The notes: generated by a model not told the origin, from the letters alone. Counted from the first letter of the stretch, positions 8,363-17,053 are shown. The stretch: 64,000 bases of DNA from Egicoccus halophilus (GCF_004300825.1 NZ_CP036250.1:3359001-3423000), one strand, 5' to 3'. Made by a program: numbers and translations.

Positions 8363-8392
8363 GAGGGCCGGTGGCGGATGCCACCGGCCCTC
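8363..8392 (-). terminator. Strong GC hairpin (rho-independent-like, no T-run)
   Basis: A perfect 13-bp stem (GAGGGCCGGTGGC paired with its complement) closes a GGAT loop. It lies about 100 bp beyond the stop of the minus-strand membrane protein gene (8492-9043) and before the epimerase promoter region, so a terminator for the former is likely. Confidence 0.6.
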
Positions 8393-8406
8393 GTGCGACC
8401 CCACCC

Positions 8407-8457
8407 CTGCGGAGCTTGCCGATCTGCGGAGCTTGCCGATCTGGGGAGCTTGCCGAT
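8407..8457. repeat. Three tandem copies of a 17-bp unit
   Basis: CTGCGGAGCTTGCCGAT at 8407-8423 and 8424-8440, and a copy with one change (CTGGGG...) at 8441-8457. It lies between a gene end and the GC hairpin above. It is non-coding as far as I can see; function unknown. Confidence 0.7.
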
Positions 8458-8491
8458 CCGTCGTGTGCGGAGACGTCGGGTGGTGCAGGTG

Positions 8492-9043
8492 TCAGGCGAA
8501 GGCGACCGCGTCGCGGCGCAGCTTGAGCACGACCAGCCCGAGCCCGACCAGGGTCAGCCCGACCACGAACGCGAAGGCCGAGAAGGCGTAGGACAGGATC
8601 CCCAGGGCCAGCACGCTGGTCAGGCTGGTCGCGGTGATCCAGGACATCCGGGCCTCGTTGGGCACCATGACCGGCTCGCCGGCCTCGTCGAGCACGACCT
8701 CACCGGTGGCCTCGTCGATCTGGGGGACGACCCGTTCCATCTCGGCGTAGCGCAGCCCGTCGGTGCCCGCGAGCTGGTGGGAGGTGATGATGTCGGACTG
8801 GACCCACATCGAGATCGGGCCACGCACGTCGATGCCGGGGATGACCGCGTCGTCGGGGGTGACGATGTTCTCCACCGCGGCGGTCTGGTAGGTGTAGATC
8901 GCCCCGCCGATGCCGCCCAGCGCGGAGAACGCGCCGACCACGATCGCGCCGATCGCGACGATGGTGAACAGCAGGTTCGGGCGCAGCTTCAGCTCGACCG
9001 GTGGGGCGGTGCCGGTACGGGGTTCGGTGACCTGGGTGCTCAT
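8492..9043 (-). CDS. Membrane protein of unknown function, three predicted spans
   Basis: 183 residues from ATG 9043, chosen because AAAGAGG lies 8 bp upstream; longer upstream starts lack this. One hydrophobic span lies near the N-terminus (LLFTIVAIGAIVVGAFSALGGIGGAIYTY). A soluble, acidic middle region of about 80 residues (TPDDAVIPGIDVRGPISMWVQSDIITSH) probably faces outside, and two spans lie at the C-terminus. I do not recognise the family. It is transcribed alone; the hairpin at 8363 probably ends its transcript. Confidence 0.75.
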   Translation of the reverse strand: MSTQVTEPRTGTAPPVELKLRPNLLFTIVAIGAIVVGAFSALGGIGGAIYTYQTAAVENIVTPDDAVIPGIDVRGPISMWVQSDIITSHQLAGTDGLRYAEMERVVPQIDEATGEVVLDEAGEPVMVPNEARMSWITATSLTSVLALGILSYAFSAFAFVVGLTLVGLGLVVLKLRRDAVAFA

Positions 9044-9117
9044 CGTGGGCCTCTTTCGGTGGCCGTGGCACCGTTTCTGGTGGGGTGCCGTTGACAGCAA
9101 GTGTCGACCACCCCCGG

Positions 9118-9137
9118 GTGTGCCGCTCCAGGCACAC
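9118..9137. promoter_or_regulatory. Inverted repeat in the upstream region of the membrane protein gene
   Basis: GTGTGCC, a 6-base spacer and GGCACAC form a perfect 7-bp inverted repeat, about 75 bp upstream of the membrane gene start and about 120 bp beyond the end of the enoyl-CoA hydratase gene. It could be a protein-binding site or a hydratase terminator; the sequence cannot decide. The 9138-9254 remainder shows nothing recognisable. Confidence 0.3.
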
Positions 9138-9254
9138 GACCCGTGCTTGCCCGCCGCAGGTCCCGACCTGACCGGGACCCTCGACCCGACGTCCCGCCCG
9201 ACCCACCGACCGTGCGCCGGCGGTCGCGGCCTCGGCGGGACGGTGCATGGAGCG

Positions 9255-10037
9255 TCAGCGGCCGGTGAAGTCGGCCTTGCCGGGACCGTGCTCCAGGAAC
9301 GACGCGATGCCGATGCGGGCGTCGTCGGTGCCGAAGGCCTCGGCGAACAGCGACTGCTCGAGGCGCAGGCCCTGGTCGAGCGACTGCTCGGTGCCCTCCT
9401 CGACGGCCTGCTTGATCAGGCGCAGGGCGAACGGACCGGCGGCATAGCGGGCGGCCACCTCGACGGCACGGTCGTAGACGTCGTCGGCCGGGTGCACCTC
9501 GTCGACCAGGCCGATGCGCAGGGCCTCGTCCATGGCGACCATGCGACCGGAGTACAGCAGTTCCTTGGCCCGTGACAGGCCGACCAGGCGGGGCAGGCGC
9601 TGCGTGCCGCCGGCGCCCGGCGTCAGACCGAGCAGCACCTCGGGCTGGCCCAGCTTGGCGTTGTCGGCGGCGAAGCGGAAGTCACAGGCGAGCGCGACCT
9701 CGCAGCCGCCACCGAGCGCGTAGCCGTTGACGACGGCGATGGTCGCCATCGGCACCCGCGCCAGGGTGTCGAGCGAGCGCTGCAACACCCCGCCGACCGC
9801 TCTCATGGCCTGGTAGTCGACGCTCGGGAAGTCCTTGATGTCGGCCCCGGCGGCGAAGACCTTCGGTCCGCCCCAGACGACCACGGCGCCGACCTCGGGG
9901 TGGTCGGCGGCTTCCTGGGCGCACTGACCGATCTCGAGCCAGACCTGGTTCGAGATCGCGTTCATCGGCGGTCGGTCGAGCCGGATGGTGCCGACGCGAC
10001 GCTCGGCGTCCACCTCGAGACGGACGAATTCTCCCAC
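9255..10037 (-). CDS. Enoyl-CoA hydratase/isomerase family protein
   Basis: 260 residues of the crotonase fold. The oxyanion-hole motifs are visible ([61 protein letters not shown]), with both catalytic-type glutamates in GGGCEVALA (equivalent to Glu144) and GQPEVLLG (equivalent to Glu164), the pair that defines true hydratases. It should hydrate 2-enoyl-CoA in fatty-acid beta-oxidation. It is divergent from the GntR regulator, and a palindrome in the shared promoter region suggests that regulator controls it. Confidence 0.92.
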   Translation of the reverse strand: MGEFVRLEVDAERRVGTIRLDRPPMNAISNQVWLEIGQCAQEAADHPEVGAVVVWGGPKVFAAGADIKDFPSVDYQAMRAVGGVLQRSLDTLARVPMATIAVVNGYALGGGCEVALACDFRFAADNAKLGQPEVLLGLTPGAGGTQRLPRLVGLSRAKELLYSGRMVAMDEALRIGLVDEVHPADDVYDRAVEVAARYAAGPFALRLIKQAVEEGTEQSLDQGLRLEQSLFAEAFGTDDARIGIASFLEHGPGKADFTGR

Positions 10038-10132
10038 AGACGCGCTCCCGTGCCGGTTGGCACCGAGCCTAGCCAGACCGGCTCGTGCTCCCGGCAGCGG
10101 GACGGTTTCCGTTCCACCGCCCCCAATGGCAT

Positions 10133-10143
10133 ACTGGTCCAGT
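10133..10143. promoter_or_regulatory. Putative FadR/GntR operator between divergent genes
   Basis: ACTGGTCCAGT is a perfect 11-bp palindrome in the 222-bp gap between the hydratase and GntR genes. The CTGGTCC core resembles the half-site of FadR-type operators (TGGTNNNACCA pattern). It sits about 95 bp from the hydratase start and 117 bp from the regulator start. Assignment is by location and motif only. Confidence 0.4.
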
Positions 10144-10259
10144 CACTGAACCACTTTGACGCGCGTGTCAGGTTCCGGTCCGCGCGTCGACGGCCGCCCG
10201 CCACCCCCGGGACGCCGGACTCGAGCCACCGACCCAGACACCGAACCCGAGACGCCCCC

Positions 10260-11069
10260 ATGACCGTGGAACCCGGCACCGCCGCCACGCCGGCCCTGCG
10301 CCCGCTGCTGCGCGCCCCGCTGTACGAGGCGATCGCCGAGCGGCTGCTGTCCCACGTCGTGCAGTCGGACCTGCGCGAGGGCGACAAGCTGCCGGGCGAA
10401 CGTGAGCTGGCCCGTCGCCTCGGCGTGTCGCGCACCACCGTCCGACAGGCGATCGTGGCGTTGCAGACCCAGGGCATCGTCGAGGTGCGCCACGGCGGTG
10501 GCACCTTCCTGCGTCGGCTCGACCCGACCTCCGGGCCGCTCGCGAAGGTGCTCGACCGCCGCAACCGGCTGCCGGCCGTCCTCGAGGCCCGCCGCACCCT
10601 GGAGATCCCGATCGCGGCCCTGGCCGCCGAGCGCCGCGACGCCGGCGACCTCGCCGCGATCGAGGCCGGGCTGCGACTGATGCGCGACGAGGTGGCGGCC
10701 GGGGAGATCGGCCTCGAGGGCGACGGGGCGTTCCACGGTGCGGTCACGGCCGCCGCGCACAACCCCGTGCTCACCGAACTCATGGACCGGCTGCACGAGT
10801 CCATCGCCGAGACCCGCAGCGAGTCACTGTCCCAACAGGACCGTCCGCCACGCTCGCTGGCCGACCACGAGGCCATCGCGGCCGCGATCGTCGCCGGGGA
10901 CCCGCCGGCCGCCGCCGAGGCGATGCGCGCCCATCTCGACCACGTCGCCGACCTTCGCCTGTTCCAGATCTACCCGGCGGCCGACACCTTCGACCAGGAG
11001 CCCGTGCCCGACGGCTCCGCACCCGACCGGCGTCGCCGTCTGCGCGCCGCCGAGGAGGACGCCCGATGA
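10260..11069 (+). CDS. GntR family transcriptional regulator, FadR subfamily
   Basis: 269 residues. The winged helix-turn-helix is residues 15-85 (LYEAIAERLLSHVV..GDKLPGERELARRLGVSRTTVRQAIVALQTQGIVEVRHGGGTFL), the classic GntR signature. An all-helical FCD effector domain follows, with the metal-binding His pattern (FHGAVTAAAHNPVL, DHEAIAAAI, MRAHLDHV). FCD regulators usually repress until they bind an organic acid or acyl-CoA. Its stop overlaps the carboxyltransferase start (ATGA), and it faces the enoyl-CoA hydratase, so a role in fatty-acid or acyl-CoA metabolism is likely. Confidence 0.9.
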   Translation: MTVEPGTAATPALRPLLRAPLYEAIAERLLSHVVQSDLREGDKLPGERELARRLGVSRTTVRQAIVALQTQGIVEVRHGGGTFLRRLDPTSGPLAKVLDRRNRLPAVLEARRTLEIPIAALAAERRDAGDLAAIEAGLRLMRDEVAAGEIGLEGDGAFHGAVTAAAHNPVLTELMDRLHESIAETRSESLSQQDRPPRSLADHEAIAAAIVAGDPPAAAEAMRAHLDHVADLRLFQIYPAADTFDQEPVPDGSAPDRRRRLRAAEEDAR

Positions 11070-12565
11070 GCACCATGGCCCACCCGGCCCCGCCGCGGAC
11101 GCTCCGACGCGCGGACCTGCGTCCGCTGCCGCCGCTGGCCGACGTCCCGGCGCGGCCGACGCGCACGCCGGATCCGTTGGCCTTCCCCGGCTACGCGGAC
11201 CGGCTGGCCCGGCTCGACGCGGGCGCGGAGTCGGTCACCGTCGGCCTCACCCGCCTCGGCGGGCACGAGGTCGTGGTCGCCATGGGCCGCTTCGACGTGC
11301 TCGGCGGCTCGATGGGGCAGGTCCACGGGGACCGGGTGGCCCGCGCCATGGCCGTCGCCCTGGAGCGACGCCTGCCGTTCGTGGCCGTCACCGCCTCCGG
11401 TGGCGCCCGCATGCAGGAAGGCATGCACTCGCTGGTGCAGATGGCCCGCGCCAGCGAGGGGGTCCGGCGGCTGCGCGAGGCCGGCGTTCCCGTGCTCGCG
11501 CACTTCACCCACCCGACGACCGGTGGGGTGCACGCCTCGTACGGGGCGCTCGCCGACGTCGTCGTCGCCGACGCGGGCGCGACGGTCGGCTTCGCCGGCC
11601 CGCGCGTGGTCGAGGCGTTCACGGGCGTCCCGGTCGGCGAGGACAGCCACACCGCCGAGGCCGCCCACGGTGCCGGTCTGGTCGACGAGGTGACCGACGA
11701 GGGCGACGCGCTCGACCGGCTCGCCGCCTGGGTCGACCTGCTGCACCCGGCCGTGCGCGACGGTGCGCTGCCGCGGGCGGACCACGTCGAGGAACCGGTC
11801 GTCGAGCACGACGCCTGGCAGGCCGTGCGCGCCGCCCGCCGCACCGACCGTCCCTCGGCCCGTGACCTGCTCGCGACCGTGTTCGACGCCTCCCGCGAAC
11901 TGCACGGCGACCGGGCCGGTGAGGACGACCCCGCGGTCGTCACGGCCGTCGCGAGGCTCGGGCAGCGCCGGGTGGTGGTGGTCGGGTTCGACCGCCGTGG
12001 CGTCGCCGCCGTCGACGGGCGCCGGCCGGGGCAACCGACCGCCGCCGGGTTCCGCAAGCTGCGCCGCGCCGCCGAGCTCGCCCGCCGCTTCGGGCTGCCG
12101 TTGGTGAGCCTGGTCGACACGCCGGGCGCCGACCCCTCCCCCGCCTCGGACACCGCCGGCCTCGCCGCGGCGATCGCGGAGACGTTCGTCGCCGTGCTGT
12201 CGGTCGACGCGCCGACCGTGGCGGTCGTCACCGGTGAGGGCGGCTCGGGTGGGGCGCTCGCCATCGCCGCGAGCGACCGGCTGCTGATGCAGGACGATGC
12301 GGTGTTCGAGGTGATCGCGCCCGAGGGGGCCGCCTCGATCCTGCACCGCGACCCGACCCGCGCCGAGGAGGTCGCACCGCTGCTGCGCCCGACCGCGTCC
12401 GCACTGCGCCGACACGGCATCTGCGACCGGGTCGTGCCCGGACCGACGACGTTCGATCCGCACACGGCAGCCACCGCCCTGCGCGCCGAGCTGGCCGCGA
12501 CCCTCGACGAGCTCGACCGTGATCCCGACCGCCTCGCCGCCCGCCGCCGCCGCTACGGGGTCTGA
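11066..12565 (+). CDS. Acetyl/acyl-CoA carboxylase carboxyltransferase, AccD-AccA type fusion
   Basis: 499 residues containing two crotonase-like carboxyltransferase halves. The N-half has VAVTASGGARMQEGMHSLVQMA and HFTHPTTGGVHASYG, as in the beta subunit. The C-half has LVSLVDTPGADPS and VVTGEGGSGGALAIAASDRLLM, then FEVIAPEGAASIL, as in the alpha subunit. The N-terminal four-Cys zinc ribbon of E. coli AccD is missing. It would transfer carboxylate from biotin to an acyl-CoA, needing a biotin carrier and carboxylase encoded elsewhere. It is translationally coupled to the GntR regulator. The acyl specificity is unknown. Confidence 0.85.
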   Translation: MSTMAHPAPPRTLRRADLRPLPPLADVPARPTRTPDPLAFPGYADRLARLDAGAESVTVGLTRLGGHEVVVAMGRFDVLGGSMGQVHGDRVARAMAVALERRLPFVAVTASGGARMQEGMHSLVQMARASEGVRRLREAGVPVLAHFTHPTTGGVHASYGALADVVVADAGATVGFAGPRVVEAFTGVPVGEDSHTAEAAHGAGLVDEVTDEGDALDRLAAWVDLLHPAVRDGALPRADHVEEPVVEHDAWQAVRAARRTDRPSARDLLATVFDASRELHGDRAGEDDPAVVTAVARLGQRRVVVVGFDRRGVAAVDGRRPGQPTAAGFRKLRRAAELARRFGLPLVSLVDTPGADPSPASDTAGLAAAIAETFVAVLSVDAPTVAVVTGEGGSGGALAIAASDRLLMQDDAVFEVIAPEGAASILHRDPTRAEEVAPLLRPTASALRRHGICDRVVPGPTTFDPHTAATALRAELAATLDELDRDPDRLAARRRRYGV

Positions 12566-12681
12566 CGGACAGGCCGGACGGCGTGGCGCTGTCCGAACGA
12601 CGGCCGCGGACGACAGCGCACGGCCCCTCGGGCCTCGAACGCTGGACGTACCCCGACCGCGCGACGTCAGCCGAGGCACCC

Positions 12682-13374
12682 GTGACCTTCTCCATCACCG
12701 TCCACGACCCCACCACCGGCCAGCTGGCGGTGGGCGCGGTCACCGCCGAGCCCGCCGTCGGCAAACTGGTGTCCCACGCCCGTCGGCGTGCCGGAGCGGT
12801 CGCGAGCCAGGCGGCCATGAACCCCTACCTGGGACTCGACGGCCTCGAACTGCTCGAGGCGGGTCGGGCGGCGAAGGAGGCCCTCGACCTGCTGCTGCGC
12901 GGTGACCCGGGCCGGGAGGCGCGCCAGGTCGGCGTGGTCGACGCCGAAGGGCGCAGCGCCGCCTGGACCGGCTCGGCCTGCCCGGACTGGTCCGGGCACC
13001 TGACGCTCGACCACGTCAGTGTCCAGGGCAATCGGCTGGTCGGTCCGCAGACGCTCGACGCGACCCTGCAGGGCTACCTCGACGCCGACGGTCCCGAGCT
13101 CGCCCGTCGCGTGTACGCCGCGTTGGTCGCCGGCGAGAAGACCGGTGCGGACACCGATGGTGCGCTGTCGGCGACGATCCTCGTCGTCGACCGTGAGGAG
13201 TACCCGTTGTGGGACGTGCGGGTCGACCACCACGATGCGCCGGTGCAGGAGCTCGACCGGTTGCTCGACGTGTTCGAGGAGCAGCTGCTGCCGACCGTGC
13301 GCCGGCTGTCGACCCGCAACGACCCGATGGGGTCGATGACCCGGACGCTGCTGGAGCCGGGCACCGCGTCCTGA
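12682..13374 (+). CDS. DUF1028 family protein (Ntn-hydrolase-like fold)
   Basis: 230 residues from GTG 12682, chosen because family members begin at exactly this point (MTFSIxxxDPxTGxLxVAV). Family features include AVGKLVSHARRRAGAVASQAAMNP, GLELLEAG, RQVGVVDAEGRSAAWTGSAC and the GNRLVGPQTLDA segment. DUF1028 proteins have an Ntn-hydrolase-like fold and often neighbour amidases or peptidases; no reaction is established. The 117 bp before it contains no gene I can support. It is in the same direction as the carboxyltransferase. Confidence 0.85.
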   Translation: MTFSITVHDPTTGQLAVGAVTAEPAVGKLVSHARRRAGAVASQAAMNPYLGLDGLELLEAGRAAKEALDLLLRGDPGREARQVGVVDAEGRSAAWTGSACPDWSGHLTLDHVSVQGNRLVGPQTLDATLQGYLDADGPELARRVYAALVAGEKTGADTDGALSATILVVDREEYPLWDVRVDHHDAPVQELDRLLDVFEEQLLPTVRRLSTRNDPMGSMTRTLLEPGTAS

Positions 13375-13414
13375 TCCTGGCCGGTCGGACACCGACGAGG
13401 GTTACCGTGGGGAC

Positions 13415-14323
13415 ATGACTTCCCTGCGCCGACTGCTCGCTCCCACGGCCGTGCTCGCCCTGCTGCTCGCCGGGTGCGACGACGGATCCGCCGACGACGT
13501 CTCGACGACCGACGCGCCGGTACCCGACGCCCCGACCGGCGAGCTCGACGCGCCGGCCGAGGACACCGGCGAGGCGATCGAGGACGACGCCGCCGGCGGT
13601 GACGAACCCGACGGCGACGACGACGCGTCCGCGGGGTCCGCCGGCACGATCGACTACGTCGCGCTGGGCGACTCGCTGGCGACCGGGGCGGGTGCCACGA
13701 CCTCGTACGTCGAGGAGTACGCCGAGCTGGTCCGCGACGACACCGGCGCGGACGTCGAGGTGACCAACTTCGCCGTCGACGGCTGGACCAGCCAGGACCT
13801 GCTGTCGTCGCTGCAGGACGACGACGGTGTGCAGGCCGCGCTGGCCGACGCCGACCTGGTCACCCTCGACATCGGCGGCAACGACCTGCTGCGGGTGCTG
13901 CCGACCTACCTGTCGGGCAACTGCGGCGGGGAGGACGAGCTCGCCTGTCTGCGCGACGCGGCCGAGCGGTTCGCCGAGCGCTTCGACGACATCCTCGACG
14001 AGGTCGCGGCCCTGGTCGGCGACGACACCGACGTGCGAACCCTCGATCTGTACGTCCCCTTCGCCGGCGACCCGCGGGTCGGCGAGCACCTCGACCGGCT
14101 GCGTCCGACCCTCGACGAGGTCAACGAGACCATCCTGCGGGCGGCCGACGCCCGCGGCGTCACCGTGGCCGAGGTCCACGACGCCTTCCACGGCGAGGAC
14201 GGTCTGACCGACCCGGTCGACGAGGGTCTGATCTCGGTCGACGGGTTGCACCCGAGCAACGACGGGCACCAGCTGATCGCCGAACAGCTCGTCGCGCTCG
14301 GACCGGTCACGGTCGCGGGCTGA
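13415..14323 (+). CDS. SGNH/GDSL-type hydrolase lipoprotein
   Basis: 302 residues. A signal peptide ends in the lipobox LLLAGC, followed by a 60-residue acidic Asp/Ala/Pro linker. The hydrolase domain then shows block I VALGDSLATGAG (catalytic Ser), block III DIGGNDLLRV (oxyanion Asn) and block V VDGLHPSNDGH (catalytic Asp/His). The family hydrolyses esters of lipids or polysaccharides, here anchored on the outer face of the membrane. The end is 16 bp from the convergent VWA gene. The substrate cannot be predicted. Confidence 0.9.
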   Translation: MTSLRRLLAPTAVLALLLAGCDDGSADDVSTTDAPVPDAPTGELDAPAEDTGEAIEDDAAGGDEPDGDDDASAGSAGTIDYVALGDSLATGAGATTSYVEEYAELVRDDTGADVEVTNFAVDGWTSQDLLSSLQDDDGVQAALADADLVTLDIGGNDLLRVLPTYLSGNCGGEDELACLRDAAERFAERFDDILDEVAALVGDDTDVRTLDLYVPFAGDPRVGEHLDRLRPTLDEVNETILRAADARGVTVAEVHDAFHGEDGLTDPVDEGLISVDGLHPSNDGHQLIAEQLVALGPVTVAG

Positions 14324-14339
14324 CGCGGCTCGCGTCGGA

Positions 14340-15545
14340 TCAGCGCAGGGTCGCCAGGACGGCCACGAGGTCCTCGAGCGACCCGAGGTCGTGGCCGGGC
14401 AGGAACACGTCGAGGTGGGGCAGGGCCGCGGCCATCCCCCGCTGGGTCGGCGTGTAGCGCGGGTCCCCCGCCAGCGGGTTGACCCACACCAGCCGGTGCA
14501 CGCTGCGGCGCAACCGCCCCACCGACGCGGCCAGCGCCTCGGGCGTGGCGCCACGCTCGAGCCCGTCGGAGCACACCACCGCCACGGCACCTCGCAACAA
14601 CCCCCGGCGGCCGTGGTCGCGCACCAACCGGTCGAGGCTCGCGCCGATGCGGGTGCCACCGTCCCAGTCGACCACCCGGGCGGCCGCCTCCGCCAGCGCG
14701 GCATCGGGGTCGCGGGCGTCCAGCACGTCGGTCAACCGGGTGAGCCGCGTGCCGAACGCGAACACCTCGACCCGCGGTCGGGGACGACGTCGGCCGGCGC
14801 CGGCGGCCACGGCCAGCCGCAGCAGGGGCCGCGCGTAGGGCGCCATGGAGCCACTGACGTCGAGCAGCAGCACCAGCGGGCGCGCGCGCTGCCGGCGCAC
14901 CAGCCGGGCGAACTCGAGCACCTCCCCCTCCAGCGACATCGCCCGGTCGAGCGTGCGGGCGAGGTCGAGGTCCTCGCCGCGGCCGGGACGGCGTCGACGG
15001 GTCCGCCGGGCCGGCAGCGCGACCGGCAGGGCCGCCACCAGCCGGTCGACCTCGGCCCGCTCGTCGGGCGCGAGCCGGTCGAACCGCCGATGGCGCAGCC
15101 GCTCGTGTGCCATGGCGACGCCACCGGCCCGCAGGTCGTCGTCGGGCGGGTCACCGCCCGCACCGCCCGGTCGGTCCGAGCCCGCCTGCTGCGCCTCCTC
15201 CGACGGGTCCACCGGCGTCTCGGCCGGCGAGGAGGACGGTGGCGGTGTCCCGCCGCCACGGAGCACGGCGGTGAACACCCGGTCGTAGACCGGCACGTCA
15301 CCGGGTCGTGAGCACAGCGTGACCCGGCCGGCCCAGTAGCGGCCGTCGACGTCGTCGGGCGCCACCTCGACCAGCGCACGCGCGCAGGCGGTGACCTGGG
15401 CGCCGCCGACCTCGACACCGCCGGTGCGCAGCCCGGCGGCCAGTGCCGCGACGTGGTCCGCGCCGTCGGCGTCGCCCGCAGCGTCGACGCGGGCGGTCTC
15501 CCCCGCGTCCCGGGCGCCGGGATCGTCGTCGCCGGCGCGGTTCAC
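14340..15545 (-). CDS. VWA domain protein, CoxE family (molybdo-hydroxylase maturation)
   Basis: 401 residues from GTG 15545, which overlaps the MoxR stop (GTGA). The C-terminal half is a von Willebrand A domain with MIDAS motif LLLDVSGSMAPYA (DxSxS) and later WDGGTRIG and VCSDGLERG, in the CoxE-like layout. In Oligotropha CoxE works with the MoxR ATPase CoxD and with CoxF in inserting the Cu/Mo site of CO dehydrogenase. Here the same trio is present, with coxMSLG-type genes about 40 kb away. The N-terminal half is acidic and Pro-rich. Confidence 0.82.
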   Translation of the reverse strand: MNRAGDDDPGARDAGETARVDAAGDADGADHVAALAAGLRTGGVEVGGAQVTACARALVEVAPDDVDGRYWAGRVTLCSRPGDVPVYDRVFTAVLRGGGTPPPSSSPAETPVDPSEEAQQAGSDRPGGAGGDPPDDDLRAGGVAMAHERLRHRRFDRLAPDERAEVDRLVAALPVALPARRTRRRRPGRGEDLDLARTLDRAMSLEGEVLEFARLVRRQRARPLVLLLDVSGSMAPYARPLLRLAVAAGAGRRRPRPRVEVFAFGTRLTRLTDVLDARDPDAALAEAAARVVDWDGGTRIGASLDRLVRDHGRRGLLRGAVAVVCSDGLERGATPEALAASVGRLRRSVHRLVWVNPLAGDPRYTPTQRGMAAALPHLDVFLPGHDLGSLEDLVAVLATLR

Positions 15546-16420
15546 CGCGACGCCTCGACCACCTCGGCGAGCACCCTGCGGACCGCGGTCAGGTCGTCGC
15601 GGTCCTTGATCACGACGCCGAGGGTGTCGGCGGCCGACGCGACGTCGAGCTCCCCACCGAGGTCGGCGGTGACGCGCGCCCAGTCGACGGTCTCGGCCAC
15701 CCCGGGCGGCTTGTGCAGGTCCAGTGCCCGCAACCGGGCCACCACGCCGGCGATCCGGTGCGCGAGGGCGTCGGGGACCTCCGGGACCCGCACCCGCACG
15801 ATCGCGGCCTCCCGTTCGACGTCCGGGTGGTCGATCCAGTGGTACAGGCAACGCCGCCGCAGCGCCTCGGACAGCTCCCGGGTGCGGTTGGAGGTCAGGA
15901 TCACCGTCGGGGGCTGCGGCGCCCGGATCGTGCCGAGCTCGGGCACGGTGACCTGGAAGTCACTGAGGACCTCGAGCAGGAACGCCTCGAACTCGTCGTC
16001 GGCCCGGTCGACCTCGTCGACGAGCAGCACCGCGTCGCGGCCGAGCTCCAACGCGGTCAGCAGCGGCCGCGCCAGCAGGAACCGGCGGGTGTAGAGGGAC
16101 TGCTCGTGCGCATCGGGCCGCTCACCGGACGCCTCGAGCGCCCGCAGGTGCAGCAACTGGCGCGGATGGTCCCACGCGTAGAGCGCCTGCGAGCGGTCGA
16201 TCCCCTCGTGGCACTGCAGGCGCACCAGCGTGGCGCCGAACACGTCCGCGACGGCCTTGGCGGCCTCGGTCTTGCCGACCCCGGCGTCCCCCTCGAGCAG
16301 CAGCGGCCGGCCGAGCCGACCGGCGAGGTGCAGCGCGGTGGCCAGGCCCCGGTCGGCGAGGTAGGCGCGCTGCGCGAGCGCATCGGCGAGCGCGACCGGA
16401 CCGTCGGGACGGGCTCGCAT
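15542..16420 (-). CDS. MoxR family AAA+ ATPase, CoxD-like
   Basis: 292 residues from ATG 16420 with GGAG 6 bp upstream. Walker A LLLEGDAGVGKTEAAKA, Walker B VLLVDEVDRADDEFE, sensor 1 ILTSNRTRELSEALRRRC and the arginine finger region are all present, so the ATPase should be active. MoxR ATPases pair with VWA proteins to remodel metalloenzymes; the CoxD/CoxE pair activates CO dehydrogenase-type molybdenum hydroxylases. It is coupled to the VWA gene by GTGA overlap and divergent from the XdhC-like gene. Confidence 0.88.
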   Translation of the reverse strand: MRARPDGPVALADALAQRAYLADRGLATALHLAGRLGRPLLLEGDAGVGKTEAAKAVADVFGATLVRLQCHEGIDRSQALYAWDHPRQLLHLRALEASGERPDAHEQSLYTRRFLLARPLLTALELGRDAVLLVDEVDRADDEFEAFLLEVLSDFQVTVPELGTIRAPQPPTVILTSNRTRELSEALRRRCLYHWIDHPDVEREAAIVRVRVPEVPDALAHRIAGVVARLRALDLHKPPGVAETVDWARVTADLGGELDVASAADTLGVVIKDRDDLTAVRRVLAEVVEASR

Positions 16421-16501
16421 CGACACTCCACGGGTCGGGGTCAGGGGCACGCAGTATCGTCGGCCGGACGGTGACACGCGAGCGACCAGGAGGCGGGTGT
16501 C

Positions 16502-17047
16502 ATGGCGGACGCGACCGATCGGGCCTGCGAGGTGGCCCACGGTACGGCAGCGGACACCGGCGACATGCCGGAAGCTGCCCGGCGGCTGGTGGCGGTGTAC
16601 GCCGGCGCGGTCGCGTCCTACCTGCTGCACTGGGGGCGTGAGGTCGGATTCCAGACGGTGCTGCTCGAACCCGACCGGGCGCTGGTCACCCGCGGACACC
16701 GGGCGGGTGCGGACGCCGTGCACCACGACCCGTCACAGGTGTCGCTGCACGACGCGGACGTGGTCGTCACCGACCACCACCGCGGCGACCTCGGGGCGGT
16801 GATGGCGCCGCTGGTGCGGGCCCGGCCACGCTGGATCGGGATCCTCGGCTCGCCCCGCCACGACGGGCCGCACCACGCCGCGCTCGCCGCGGAAGGCGTC
16901 GACGAGGCCCTCATCGCGACGGTCCGGCGGCCCATCGGCCTCGACATCGGCTCGAAGACGCCCGCGGAGATCGCCCTGTCGACGCTCGCCGGGCTGCTCG
17001 CCGACCGCAACGGCCGCGCCGGCGGGGTCCACCCCGCCGGCGCGTGA
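16502..17047 (+). CDS. XdhC Rossmann-domain protein, CoxF-like
   Basis: 181 residues with AGGAGG about 7 bp before ATG 16502. It contains the XdhC C-terminal Rossmann domain: VGFQTVLLEPD, ADVVVTDHHRGD, PRWIGILGSPRH and the diagnostic RRPIGLDIGSKTPAEIALS. The usual N-terminal XdhC_CoxI domain is absent, so this is the short type. XdhC proteins bind molybdenum cofactor and mediate sulfuration and insertion into xanthine dehydrogenase-family enzymes. Divergent neighbours are the CoxD and CoxE homologues. It converges with deoD, leaving 6 bp. Confidence 0.88.
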   Translation: MADATDRACEVAHGTAADTGDMPEAARRLVAVYAGAVASYLLHWGREVGFQTVLLEPDRALVTRGHRAGADAVHHDPSQVSLHDADVVVTDHHRGDLGAVMAPLVRARPRWIGILGSPRHDGPHHAALAAEGVDEALIATVRRPIGLDIGSKTPAEIALSTLAGLLADRNGRAGGVHPAGA

Positions 17048-17053
17048 GGCCGC

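Noticed and set aside
9100-9254. Riboswitch or small RNA in the gap after the enoyl-CoA hydratase gene
   Set aside because: One 7-bp hairpin is visible, but no conserved riboswitch core that I can recognise.
16421-16726. N-terminal extension of the MoxR protein to an upstream ATG at 16726
   Set aside because: The extension is antisense to the XdhC-like gene and unlike MoxR; GGAG before ATG 16420 and family length fix the start.
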